From Aricia agestis (taxonomy: Eukaryota; Arthropoda; Insecta; Lepidoptera; Lycaenidae), in NCBI RefSeq assembly GCF_905147365.1, contig NC_056415.1, positions 15,828,001 to 15,892,000 of the forward strand: DNA of 64,000 nucleotides. The letters run 5' to 3'. Positions 10,155 through 21,160 of this stretch are shown in pieces; within the stretch, counting starts at the first letter, position 1, and the number at the start of each line of letters is the position of its first letter. The translations under genes and the position numbers were made by a program. Under the pieces are notes generated by a model. It saw only the letters and a program-made list of their open reading frames with translations, was not told the origin of the DNA and did no database searches.

Positions 10155-10414
10155 TTATTATATAGTAGCGTAGCTATTTCGTGCTAGGTCCACCGAAGTC
10201 ATCTCGTATCTCCCTTTGGGGTATTATCTGATGTTCGTTTACGAGCGAGGTTTGGCAGCCCCGTAAAAGCACTTTACATGTATATCGTTACGGAGAATTT
10301 GCGTACAAATAGAACCTATATTCAGTATGTTTCTCATGCGTGTGTAAGAACTCGGCACGTATGGGCTGGCTTTAGAAAAAAATGTGATCTAAAAGGGAAG
10401 GATATTATACAGTG

Positions 10415-10580
10415 TGTTAGTGTTAGCACCGTTATCCTTGAAACCATCAAATGAGCCCGTCAAAATGAACAACTTTTTCTATGAGAACAGTGCTGGGAGC
10501 TCAAAAAAAAAAAGCCATCTTCATACCCATACGGATGCCCGGAACGGTTGTTTCAAGGATAACGGCGTTTACACTAACAT
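10415..10580. mobile_element. MITE-like foldback element, family E (deleted copy)
   Basis: Ends gttagtgttagcaccgttat and, reversed, gatgttagtgtaaacgccgt. The left half from about 10430 to 10500 matches 31485-31560 almost exactly; most of the right half is lost. Confidence 0.75.
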
Positions 10581-11052
10581 CTAATGTACGCATGTCTTAA
10601 AATATTATTATTAAGGCATGGGGTATTCACATGTGACTTTACTTATTTCGATGATGTTTCCAATGTGGCACAGTAAATTAATTATGCTATGCTAATAACG
10701 TGGCGCGAGTGCGAGCAACAACTTCAAGAAACTTTGCCACAATTGATGAAGCTTTGTTGGTACCAATATCAAGAAAACACTTCGAATTTTACGTGTGAAC
10801 TATTCAAAGTTTGAAGTTGTGAGAGTTAATGCTAGCTCGAAATGTTTCGCCTAAAGCTCAGAAGTGCTGGTAGTTTATTTTTTTATTTGAATTTTACTCG
10901 GGTTCAGAGCAAAACTCAATTATCTTTTCTACACTTAAATATAATTTTCTACACTATATTTAGTATACAGACTATGCATAGTTTTTGGTTTACAGCTCGA
11001 CAAGGCTTTAAATGAACGTGGCGAAAAAGAAACTAACGCTGCCATCATTCAA
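10581..11052. other. Spacer, nothing recognised
   Basis: No supported feature. Confidence 0.4.
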
Positions 11053-11352
11053 TTAACAAAAAATTAAAACCGACTTCCAAGGTAAAAACAATAATAACAT
11101 CCTTATAATATGAACTAAAAAGCATTAGATAATTTTTCCTATCTAATAGTGCCTTTTTCCGAATTCGGCTAAAACTACTATTTCTGTACTCAATCTTCAT
11201 CATTTTGAAGTCGGTACCAGATAGCTGAATCTTCAGTCAGCCAGAATATTTGAAACTTTTGGAACTGGCAAATTATTTAATACTTTTTAGTTCATATTAT
11301 AAGGATGTTATTATTGTTTTTACCTTGGAAGTCGGTTTTAATTTTTTGTTAA
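11053..11352. mobile_element. Long foldback MITE (CCGACTTCCAAGG family)
   Basis: About 300 bp. The left arm beginning ttaacaaaaaattaaaaccg and the right arm ending in its reverse complement pair for roughly 85 bases with very few mismatches. A related but more decayed copy is at 15721-15978. Confidence 0.85.
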
Positions 11353-11454
11353 AAATAATCATTTCACTCTTTTTAGTTACCACTTTTTAGTAACTATCGC
11401 GTACTATACGTAGAATAATTAATACACTATATTATTCTACGTATCTTATTACAA

Positions 11455-11520
11455 GCTCACTGGTGAGCGAGACACAATAGAATAACAATAGATTTCCAAG
11501 AATCCACGGTCGAAGGATTA
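11455..11520 (+). repeat. Dispersed fragment shared with 53075-53145
   Basis: Carries ctcactggtgagcgagacac, then aatagaataacaatagattt; the same string with few changes occurs near 53075-53145. Part of it also occurs at 52893-52905. Confidence 0.6.
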
Positions 11521-11521
11521 A

Positions 11522-12100
11522 TCCTACTAATATTATAAAGGCGAAAGTTTGTTTGGATGTATGGATGTGTGGATGTATGGATGTTTGTTACTCTTTCACG
11601 CAAAAACTACTGAACGGATTTTAATGAAACTTTACAATAATATAGCTTATACATCAGAATAACACATAGGCTACAATTTTAACCGACTTTCAAAATGGGT
11701 GAGGTGTTATGTTCGTTTTCTTATGTTCAACGATTACTCCGCCGTTTGTTAACCGATTTTCAAAATTTTTCTTTTGGTATATAGGGTATTATCCCAATTT
11801 GGTATTATATGCACAAAAGTGGTGATCTGATGAAGGATGCATAAGTAATCGAGGGAACTCCTCAAAATTTATATGGAAACATGTGGTGACTTCGGTTTCG
11901 TGAGAAGTATTCTAAGCATATGCTACCAACAAGTAAGATTTTGCACCGAGGTATACCTGGTATACCGTGGTTCGGAAGGTGCTGAGAGAACTCCTGATTC
12001 TTTATAGATACAAGTTTGGGAGTTTCGGCGTTGTTTTAAGAACGGAAAGCATATGCTACTATGCAAATTACATTCATCATCATCATCACTACCATATTAT
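11522..12100 (+). repeat. Old dispersed repeats (ACTAATATTATAAA and AACCGACTTTC types)
   Basis: 11522-11690 has the ACTAATATTATAAA start, a (ggatgtat)n stretch and the 'actgaacggattttaatgaa' segment. 11685-12100 has the 'caacgattactccgccgttt' segment also seen at about 15098, 20445 (reverse) and 25852 (reverse). No coding capacity. Confidence 0.5.
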
Positions 12101-12851
12101 TATACCCATCGTCCCATGGTTATGACTTATGAGCCTATAATGACCCTGTCATTGGTACTTTTCATACTCTTTTAGATCGAGACTCGAGTTTGTCAAGCGA
12201 TAATTGAAAAAAATCTATACTTAATATTATAAACCTGAAGAGTAGGTATGTTTGCTTGAACGCACTTATCTCAGGAAGTACTGGTCCGATTTAGAAACTT
12301 ATTTCAGTGTTAGATAGCTAATTTATCGAGTAAGACTATAGGCTATATATTATCACGCTAAGACTGATGCGACTGAAGAAACTCAGGAAAATGTGGGAAA
12401 AACGTGGGAAATATTAGAAATTACGAACTACTGGAGCAATTTTTATGGCAATATTTGGCACAGATATAGAGTAGACCAAGTGAAAGGAGTAGTAAGGAGT
12501 AAGGACACGAAAATTTTAAATAATTTATGAAGATAAGAAGATGTACTTATTTATTGTATTAAATATCAATATCATAAGGCACTTATTTAAAGGGGCAGTT
12601 GTAAATTGCAGTTTTGGTAAGTTAAAAATTATAAATGGCACGTGTAATTACTAGTTTAGCAGTTAAAACTAAGCAGTAAAGTAAACAAAAATGAGTTGTA
12701 AAAAATAATGAAATGGATCATTGAAAACATTATTGAACAGTAAAATTATTAAATGAGCGGTAAAAATTTATGAATGAGCGGTTACGGAATTTGTCAGTGA
12801 GAAATCTTATTCTAAGCAGTTTTTTAAACAATGAGGTGGTAAAATATAATA
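12101..12851. other. Spacer with a further old repeat start at about 12215
   Basis: Contains a decayed 'atacttaatattataaacctg' segment and 'ctcaggaagtactggtccga', suggesting one more ancient short element. Otherwise nothing recognised. Confidence 0.35.
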
Positions 12852-12905
12852 AAATCGGCCAAGTGCGAGTCGAACTCGCCTATGGAGGGTTCCGTACCGT
12901 TTTAT
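12852..12905 (-). repeat. Inverted end fragment of the GGTTCCGTACC family
   Basis: cggccaagtgcgagtcgaac, then ggagggttccgtacc, is the right end of the 2210-3092 family in reverse, facing the forward copy that starts at 13340. Confidence 0.7.
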
Positions 12906-12916
12906 AACGTAAGTAA

Positions 12917-13073
12917 GGGTTGATTCTTCGCCGCCGCAACGTGACGCGTAGATGCATTTCTAAATTTGTATGGATTTGACAGATTTCAATTGCGTCAGAC
13001 GTATTGCGAATCTGTCAAATCCATACTAATTTAGAAATGCATCTACGCGTCGCGTTGCGATCTAAATCAACCC
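12917..13073. mobile_element. MITE-like foldback element, family A, second copy
   Basis: Same ends and inner arms as 3541-3706 (gggttgattc / gatctaaatcaaccc, atggatttgacagatttcaa). It sits between two pieces of the GGTTCCGTACC family. Confidence 0.8.
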
Positions 13074-13339
13074 TAAGACGGTCGCCGGCTGCTGCCGCAG
13101 CACGCTCGCTGCGCTCGCTCGGCTCCCTCTGTGTTGTGGTCTAAGTTCTAACCTAACCTAACCTACTCTTGGACTTTCTGGATTGTGTTTGATTTTGTTT
13201 TGGCGGGGGGCTGCGCCCTCCGAACCTCCCCTTTAGAACGGTATCCGTGGTTAAGTAGGCCTTCTGTTAAGTCGTTATCGAACCGCTCATTCCATCATTT
13301 TTATCTCTCATTCAGTTATTGGACTGCTCTATTATTTTT
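13074..13339. other. GC-rich spacer with three CCTAA units
   Basis: Contains ctgccgcagcacgctcgctg, and taacctaacctaacctac at about 13149. The short CCTAA run resembles the insect telomere unit but is far too short to be one. Confidence 0.4.
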
Positions 13340-14042
13340 AGGGTTCCGTACCTCAAAAGGAAAAAACGGAACCCTTATAGGATCACTTTGTTGTCCGTCT
13401 GTCCGTCCGTCCGTCTGTCAAGACCCTTTTTCTCAGGAACGCGTGGAGGTATGAAGCTGAAATTTATATCAATTACTCAGGTCTACTGTCCCTTGAAGCT
13501 GTGAAAAAATCAAACTTCTAAGCCAACGCAATCAAAAGATACAGCCGTTTATGCCGCAAATTTTCGACACTTGCAAGGGAATCAAAACCTACAGGGTGCT
13601 TCCCGTGAACTCAGAATCTTGAAATTTGGTACGAAGCAACGTCTTATAGCATAGATAAAGGAAAAATTACGAAAACCATAAATTTTTAGTTACATCACAT
13701 AATATATATTTTTTTAATAATTTTAAACTTACTACCCATTTCCTCATAAACGCGTAGAGGTATTAAATTGAAATTCATACCAAATACTCAGGTCTATAAT
13801 ACCTTTAAGCTGTAACAAAATCAAACTTCTATGTCAACGCACTCAAATGAAACAGCAATTTAAGATCTTTGTCTTAAATTTATGCTCCTCCATCTTTCCC
13901 CATTGTAATGTTATGAATTTCATTTTGCAATAAAAATACCATAGTTATGACTCGATTGTCGTAATGAACGAACTTTGTAAACCTTGCAGGTTTGTACGGA
14001 ACCCTCGGTGCACGAGTCCGACTCGCACTTGGCCGGTTTTTT
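13340..14042 (+). mobile_element. GGTTCCGTACC...CTTGGCCGG element, second copy
   Basis: Nearly identical to 2210-2745 up to about 13862. After that the central part is different and shorter before the common end gactcgcacttggccggttt. The high identity of the left half suggests recent activity or gene conversion. Confidence 0.75.
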
Positions 14043-14399
14043 TTTATTACTGTCCATGTTTTACAGTCGCAATAATTAATCAACCGCCATAAAATTAAAT
14101 AACTGCTCAATATTTTTTTAAACTGATCATAATAACATCTCAAATATTTAAATAACCACTCAAAAAATTTGTTCCCATCATAGACTTAATATATAGGTAC
14201 TGTCGTATAGACCACCTGACAACCCGAAAATGCGTGACCATTTTCGATCTGTTAATGTGTGCGTGTGCTAGTGATGTATATTTTACTATCGATAGTATAG
14301 TATTTTGCTATCGATAGTATAGTCCGTTCGAGTTATTTTACCTGAGTTTCTATAAGAAATAAATAATATGCAACTTTGACAGATTTGTATTTCAAATTA
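14043..14399. other. Spacer with a doubled CTATCGATAGTATAGT motif
   Basis: gctatcgatagtatagt occurs with its near copy about 25 bases apart at 14285-14322. No other feature. Confidence 0.4.
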
Positions 14400-14692
14400 G
14401 GTATAATACCTGGATGACCGAGCTTTGCTCGGAATAGCAAACACTTATTGACTTCGTGTTACTTAATAACGCCATCTGCTGGTCGTTAAAACAATTAGTT
14501 GCTAACAAAATAGTATTATTATTCGCCAATAGATGTCAGGAAGAGTCATATTTTTCAGTATATCGATTATCGATAAAACATGAATAAAAAGACATTTTCT
14601 GAAAATGATTCCTAGCTAGATCGATTTATCGCCCCCGAAACCCCCTATATACTAAATTTCATGAAAATCGTTGGAGCCGATTCCGAGATTCC

Positions 14693-14746
<54 letters not shown>
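14400..14746 (+). repeat. Dispersed repeat ending in an (AT)n array
   Basis: Contains gaccgagctttgctcgg and atttcatgaaaatcgttgga, ending in an (AT)n run at 14695-14746. The same segments occur in reverse orientation at 44225-44432. The family resembles Helitron-like lepidopteran repeats; the class is uncertain. Confidence 0.5.
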
Positions 14747-14749
<3 letters not shown>

Positions 14750-15035
14750 GTGACGTGTGAGTGACGATTGAAAAGTAGATACACATTTTCTTTTGGAATG
14801 ATTTTTCAATCGTCGGATATGTTATGACATGAGGTTCTTATAGGGGTAAATAATATACACATAACACATTATGAAGTTACTTATTTATTACTCAGGTAAA
14901 ATCTATCTGGTAAATCATCCCTTACATTGAAAGTAAACGTTGAAAGTAAACAACACACATAGTATATTATATTTTATTCTTAAATTAAATACATATCATA
15001 AAATATCATATTATTTTTTATTACAATTATTTTTA

Positions 15036-15400
15036 ACCGACTTCCAAACAGGAGGAGTCTAGACGTTCGGCTGTGGATATGTTTTTTTATGTATGTTCAA
15101 CGATTACTCCGCCGTTTATGAACCGATTTTCAAATTTTTTCTTTTGTTTAACATTGTATTGTTCCGAGTAGGTATCGTGTTCACAAAAGTGGTGGTCTGG
15201 TGATGGAAACCATGAGAAATCGAGGTGACTCCTTGATATTCAAATGGGAACATATTATGGTCCCAGAAAACGTTCAAAATCTTTCGATTAATAAATTTAA
15301 AAAAGTAGTCAAAGAACGTTTTGTGCCAAAGCCAAAATGATTTCATAAACGATGGCACATCTTGGGAGTAGAATGCTGAATTACTGCTTGCAAGGCTACT
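15036..15400 (+). repeat. Old AACCGACTTCCAAACAGG-type repeat
   Basis: Starts aaccgacttccaaacaggag and carries caacgattactccgccgttt, shared with 11685-12100 and, reversed, 20105-20545 and 25511-25943. Confidence 0.45.
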
Positions 15401-15514
15401 TCTACATGACTTACAATTATTATGTATCTATCTATGTTTACATTGTATAATTTTTAGTTACAGCATTGTAAATTTTATTTTAAAAGATAATTTTTTTTCT
15501 CACTTTTTTTGGTA

Positions 15515-15652
15515 AAAAGTGGGCCCCGTGCGAGTTTCTTACGCCGGTTCTTCTCGTCGGCTTAGTTCCCGAGCCGGTGGTAGGCACCATGTATTCTGAA
15601 AATATATTTTATTTTAGATTTGTTCAGAAATAAAGCAATTTTGATTTTGATT
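15515..15652 (+). mobile_element. Probable 3' end of a LINE
   Basis: gagtttcttacgccggttct, followed by a G/C-rich patch and a tail of ttttga repeats at 15636-15652. A microsatellite-type tail on a conserved 3' UTR fits RTE-like LINEs common in Lepidoptera. No coding part remains. Confidence 0.4.
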
Positions 15653-15720
15653 TTTTAAAACACCAACTGTAAGTATAGAAAACCTTAAGGACAGCTAAAA
15701 AGAGTAAAATTATTATTTTA

Positions 15721-15978
15721 AACAAAAAATTAAAACCGACTTCCAAGGTAATGACAATTGTAATATTATACTTAAATGAACTAAAAAGTATTAAATAATT
15801 CTTATACTGTACTCAGTATTAATTCTGTTCTCAATCTTCATTATTTTGCAATCGGTACCAGCTAACCTAATCGCCAGTTCTCTGACAGAATAGGTATAAC
15901 TGCAACTTATATACTTAGGACTGGTACCGACTTCAAAATACTTTTTAGTTCATTTAAGTATAATCTTAAATGAAATAA
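15721..15978. mobile_element. Decayed foldback MITE (CCGACTTCCAAGG family)
   Basis: Left arm aaaaccgacttccaaggtaa, right arm with tactttttagttcatttaag. Shorter and more diverged than 11053-11352. Confidence 0.6.
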
Positions 15979-16254
15979 AAAGCAATAATTGCTTATAATT
16001 GCTTATTTTTAATAATTGCTTCAGTAACAAGTGCAACAGTATGTCAAATTTACTGGTACAAATTAAGTTGGGATAGCTCCTTTAACCAAAATAGTATTTA
16101 TTCTACTTTTTCTTTAAAAATTTTCAATGAAATGTTTGCTACATATTGTTGAATTTTTCTTGGGATTCCAACCAACACGCCCAATTAATTTCAGCCATTT
16201 TCCTCTTATTAGAGGATCTTGAGGGAATCTGTAAAACAAATGATTATGATATAC

Positions 16255-17117
16255 TAGCTGTTGCCCGCGACTTCGTCCGCGTGGACTTCAGTTTATAGCG
16301 CGCGATGTCAACAAAATTGGTGTCAAAAGCTTTTATAAAAAAACCCTGGTACCCCTTAAATCAATACAGCTGTGCAGTGTGCACACAATAAGTATTTCAT
16401 TTTTTTATATTAAACTTTATATTTTATGCCAAATTTTAAAGCTTATTTAGCCCTCCAATTACACAACTTTACCCATAAACTATCATTGATAGATTTAAGG
16501 TTACGTCACTGCACAGATAAAGTACTGAGTTATTTAATACCGTAGAATAGATGTAAAAATCGAAAAAAATCGAAACTTAAATGTAAGATGATACCACGTC
16601 TTATAGAAAGACTTTTGAGCAAGCGTCAGCGCGATGTAGAAGACGCACGGCGCCATCTATTATGAATTGTTGGAACTAACTTAATTTGAACAAATTTACG
16701 CATTTTCACCCCCTTTCAACCCTTTTTTCCAGTAAAAAAGTAGCCTATGTCCTTTCTCAGGCTTTAGACTATCTGTATACAAAATTTCATTACAATCGGT
16801 TTGGAAGTTTTGGCGTTTGGCGTGAAAGCGAGACTGACAGACAGACATACAGACAGACAGAGATACTTTTGGCGTTTGGCGTGAAAGCGAGACTGACAGA
16901 CAGACAGACAGACAGAGATACTTTCGCATTTATAATATTAGTATAGATTATGTGCACACTGCATAGCTGTTTTTGGGTATTTTGATTAATTAAGGGCCGC
17001 GCTACACCGGAAGCACTTACCAGGGTTTTAAAAAGTTTTTAAATTTGACACAAATTTTGTTGACACCGCGCGCTATAAACTAAAGTCCACGCAGACGATG
17101 TCGCGGGCAACAGCTAG
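16255..17117. mobile_element. Composite element with long inverted ends (CTAGCTGTTGCCCGCG)
   Basis: The left end ctagctgttgcccgcgactt is inverted at 17098-17117 (cgcgggcaacagctag). The two arms, about 130 bases each, share the block around 'ttatagcgcgcg' and 'gtgtgcacac'. Between them are a tandem pair of about 60-bp units (ggcgtttggcgtgaaagcga plus a gaca run) at 16812-16920. The 5.4-kb duplication begins just inside the left arm. Confidence 0.65.
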
Positions 17118-17324
17118 TTATGAATAAAAACAATTTTATATAGTAAAGTAGGTATGATTAGTTCTGTTACAATAATAAAGTAAAAATTAAAACGCCATCT
17201 GTTTTCATATATTAGAATTAAAATGTTGATTGCATTGATATATTTTCTGGATGGAATTAGGCCAACACGGTACACTCGAACTCCTTTATTTTAGAGCGCC
17301 TTCTGTTGTCAACTTGTCACATAT

Positions 17325-17837
17325 ATTAGAAATGCAGTAGGAGTTCTATAAGATAAGATAGATTGATTATTATTATACCAAGTGATTATATTATTAAACA
17401 TAATATTCTAACGTATTAAAAACTATAAACAAAAACATACTAACTAATAAGTATGATTAGTTCTATGTTGCAATAAAGTAAAAAATAAAACGCCATCTGT
17501 TGAATCGTATTAGAACTAAAATGTTCATTGCATCGATATATTTCTGGATTTTTTATAATATTATACATAAAATATGTTTAAGATTTTTGAAATTTTATTT
17601 TAATACACATCCAAGACCCAGGAACATTGAAAACTTTTTGTTCCGCCTGCGGGACTCGAACCCAGGACCCCCGGGATGAGCGCTGGCCACGCGCAATGCG
17701 AATTCATTTTCATCGATATTTTCATGGAAATAAGATATTTTCCCACATCAAAATGTAGCCTATGTCCTTTCTCAGACTCTAGAATAACTGTATACAAAAT
17801 TTCATTGCAATCGGTTCAGTAGTTTTGGCGTGAAAGC

Positions 17838-17881
<44 letters not shown>

Positions 17882-18496
17882 GATACTTTCGCATTCATAA
17901 TATTAGTATGGATAGTATGGATTAGAAATGCAGTAGGAGTTCTACATAAGATAAGATAGATTGATTATTATTATACCAAGTGATAATATTATTAAACATA
18001 ATATTCTAACGTATTAAAAACTATAAACAAAAACATACTAACTAATAAGTATGATTAGTTCTATGTTACAATAAAGTAAAAAATAAAACGCCATCTGTTG
18101 AATCGTATTAGAACTAAAATGTTCATTCCATCGATATATTTCTGAATTTTTTATAATATTATACATAAAATATGTTTAAGATTTTTGAAATTTTATTTTA
18201 ATACACATCCAAGACCCAGGAACATTGAAAACTTTTTGTTCCGCCTGCGGGACTCGAACCCAGGACCCCCGGCATGAGCACTGGCCACGCGCAATGCGAA
18301 TTCATTTTCATCGATATTTTCATGGAAATAAGATATTTTCCCACATCAAAATGTAGCCTATGTCCTTTCTCAGACTCTAGAATAACTGTATACAAAATTT
18401 CATTGCAATCGGTTCAGTAGTTTTGGCGTGAAAGCAAGACAGACAGACAGACAGACAGACAGAGATACTTTCGCATTTATAATATTAGTATGGATA
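17325..18496 (+). repeat. Nested tandem repeat, two units of about 590 bp
   Basis: Unit 1 is 17325-17920 and unit 2 is 17921-18496. Both start attagaaatgcagtaggagt and end in a gaca run plus ttcgcat..ataatattagtatggat. A diverged partial third unit lies at 17150-17230. Each unit carries a reversed tRNA-like SINE fragment (17640-17702 and 18238-18300) and a reversed ACTAATATTATAAA element. Confidence 0.9.
17605..17702 (-). mobile_element. tRNA-derived SINE fragment
   Basis: On the minus strand gggttcgagtcccgcaggcg is a good Pol III B box in a tRNA T-arm context, followed by the rest of the tRNA-like acceptor. It is repeated at 18203-18300, 23015-23112 and 23609-23706. It is not a functional tRNA gene, because no cloverleaf can be closed. 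Confidence 0.6.
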
Positions 18497-18620
18497 AATA
18501 TAAAGATTCCTCTAGTTTTAGAGTGACTCTATATTATAGTAGTTATATTATATTAGCTATTATTAGCTATATTATACTATACTATATTATATTAGTTAAA
18601 ATAAGATAATATGTCCTTTT

Positions 18621-18795
18621 TAGTCCGGCCGCACATTATCCGAATTTCTGATCACAAAAATTCGGACGCCCCGCCCCGCTCATACAAATTCTTTTAGTAT
18701 GATGGGTCTACAACAAAATGTATGAACAGAGTGCGTTCCGCCGGGCGTCCGAATTTTTCTGATCAGAAATTTCGGATAATGTGCGGCCGGGCTTA
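18621..18795. mobile_element. Foldback MITE (CCGGCCGCACATTATCCGAA)
   Basis: Terminal inverted repeats of about 35 bp with matching inner ctgatca boxes. The second copy, at 24027-24201, exists only because of the 5.4-kb duplication. Confidence 0.85.
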
Positions 18796-18796
18796 A

Positions 18797-19675
18797 GGTG
18801 ATAAATATAAAGGTAAATGATTTTTATTTTAGTTTTATGTTATTGTAAAATATCGATAAGCATATCGATAAATTTGATTCAAGCACTAGCGTATATGTAA
18901 AAAAATTTGATGAAAAATTTTTTCTTCAAAATTTGTGTAATATAAGAACAATAGTACCTTTAGTTACGCAAAATATGAAAGTAAAAGGGAGGATTCACAA
19001 TATTTTATTTGAAATAGAGAACTTAAGACAGAATATAGCAAAAATAAACACATCGTAGCAATTAGGACATGAAGATTAATTACCTGTAAAATGTATATTT
19101 TTCAGGATTATTCTTATGATTTACACTGCAAACACTTACAGCACAAGTCACTACTTTTAAATATAATAATATTTATTAAAAATAACAAACAAATTGAACA
19201 ATATATTGGAAATACCGAAAGGGCATAAAAACGACTGACGACTTTTGACGACCTGTCAAATAAAAGTGGTTACAATTTTCATTAGACTGCCTCTCTCTTT
19301 TCATCTTGTTATAATTCCATAAAGGATTTTCTTCTCTCTCGCACTCTTTGTTGGTCTTTAGCATTATAGGTTTATGGTTCCCATATTATAATAAACGTCA
19401 TTACTCATTATCCTTAAACGTATATAAACTACATAATAGAACAAAAGTTCTGATAAAATTCTAATAGTCTAATTCAGCACTCCACAGAATACACATTTGT
19501 ACAAGCTACTCTAACTTAACGAAATTATAAATAGTTTCTTTTAAATACTTTTTAATTAATTAACTTATAAGTAGGGAATTATATCGTAAAAGAAACACAA
19601 GCACGAATATTTGTTCGTAATTTATTTATTTGACAACTACTTTGCTACATATCCACCAATAGGAGGATGAATTTG
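18797..19675. other. AT-rich spacer, nothing recognised
   Basis: The same holds for its duplicate at about 24203-25081. Confidence 0.4.
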
Positions 19676-19951
19676 TGTACGAATTCGGACATCTACCGGT
19701 CCCTAGCACTTGTAAGTTGTATGACTCGAGCGATCTTTACACGAAATATTTCGAGTGTTTTGAGAATACACAAACTATTAGCAACAAATTATATTGTGAA
19801 GGAAACCGGTCTCGAACGCTTCAACTTCCAAGCGGCCACATGTGGTGTACGAATTCGGACATCTATAACCGGTCCCACTCGTTCGACTCGAGCGATCTTT
19901 GCACGAAATATTTTGAATGTGAAGTTTTGAGAATACACAAACTGTGTTACG
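19676..19951 (+). repeat. Direct repeat of about 170 bp, two units
   Basis: gtacgaattcggacatcta occurs at 19676 and 19847. It is followed in both by gactcgagcgatcttt, cacgaaatatttt and gagaatacacaaact. It is duplicated at 25082-25357. Small overlapping frames (87 and 105 codons) cover it, but they show no protein signature. Confidence 0.75.
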
Positions 19952-20104
19952 CTCGTAAAAATCTCATAATTCGGTATTTTATTCGAAGATGAATTTTTCT
20001 CACATCCTGAGAATTGTGTCGCAGGTGCGCGTGGTCTATGGCGCGGGCGGTTGCATACTAAGGTATCTATGACTATCTCGATGGCCGGCCGCTGCGGCTG
20101 ACGT

Positions 20105-20545
20105 GGTGATGAAGATGATGAATGTAATTTACATAGTAGCATATGCTTTCAGTTCTTAAAACAGTGCCTAAACCCGCGAACTTGTATTTATAAGGAATCC
20201 GGAGTTCTCTTAGTATCTTCGGAACCATAGTATACCTCGGTGCAAAATCTTGTGTTTTGGTAGCATAATATGCTTAGGATTCTTCTTATAAAACCAAAAT
20301 CACCATATATTTCCATATAAATTTCGAGGAGTTCCCTCGATTACTCATGGATCCCATCATCAGGTCACCATTTTTGTGAACATGGTACCAAATTGGAGTG
20401 AAACCTAATACGACAAAACAAAAATTTCGAAAATCGATTCACAAACGGCGGAGTAATCGTTGAACATACACAAATAAAAAAAAAATATCCCCAGCCGAAC
20501 ATATAACCTCCTCCTTCTTGGAAGTCGGTTAAAAACCTCATTTTT
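20105..20545 (-). repeat. AACCGACTTCC-type repeat, reverse orientation
   Basis: Reads in reverse as aaccgacttccaagaaggag ... caacgattactccgccgttt ... catatgctactatg. Duplicated at 25511-25943. Confidence 0.5.
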
Positions 20546-20723
20546 GACAGTTCTCCTTCACCAGCAGCGCCCCCGCCCACGTTCATTTAAAGCCTTGTCG
20601 CACTTTAGATCTAATTTTGTTACCGCATTGCACTACGAATAATAGAAACTGCACAAAAGATTACAGAAACAAGTATACTTCATACCGCAAATTGGTTCCG
20701 CAGGATTTCTTTTTACCCTTTTT

Positions 20724-21160
20724 AGGGTTCCGTATCCAAAGGGTTTACTGAGACTTCGATGTCTGTCCGTCTGTCCGTCTGTCTGTCTGTCTCCAGGATG
20801 TAACTCAAGAACGGTGTAATAGCTAGAGAGGTGTCACAAATTATGTATTTCTGTTGCCGCTATAACAACAAATACTAGAAATAAAATAAATTAAATATTT
20901 AGGGCGGGCATCCTATACAAAAAACGTGATTTTTACAAAAATTTCTTGCTCGGAATCATTGATGACAACAGGTAGGCACCTGAAATGTTCACAAAATACT
21001 CAGCTATATATTTTATACTTTAATAATTAATAATAAAATTAAAATAAAATAAATATTTAAGGGGCACTCCCATACAAATAACACAATATTTGGCCTATTT
21101 TTGCTCTTTAATGGTACGGAAACCTTTGTGCGCGAGTCCGACTCGCACTTGACCGATTTT
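20724..21160 (+). mobile_element. Variant GGTTCCGTA...CTTGACCG element
   Basis: Starts agggttccgtatccaaaggg and ends cgagtccgactcgcacttga. The duplicate copy at 26126-26565 keeps a short stretch (gtaaaaacgggatcctat) that this one has lost. Confidence 0.65.

Noticed and set aside
13149..13166. CCTAA units resembling the insect telomere repeat
   Set aside because: Only three units inside a dispersed repeat; not a telomere or interstitial array.
17640..17702. tRNA gene on the minus strand
   Set aside because: The T-arm and B box are good, but the D-arm and anticodon arm cannot be formed; it is a SINE fragment.
19667..20142. Frames of 87-117 codons present in both 5.4-kb copies
   Set aside because: Conservation is explained by the recent duplication; the frames cover a 170-bp direct repeat and show no signature.
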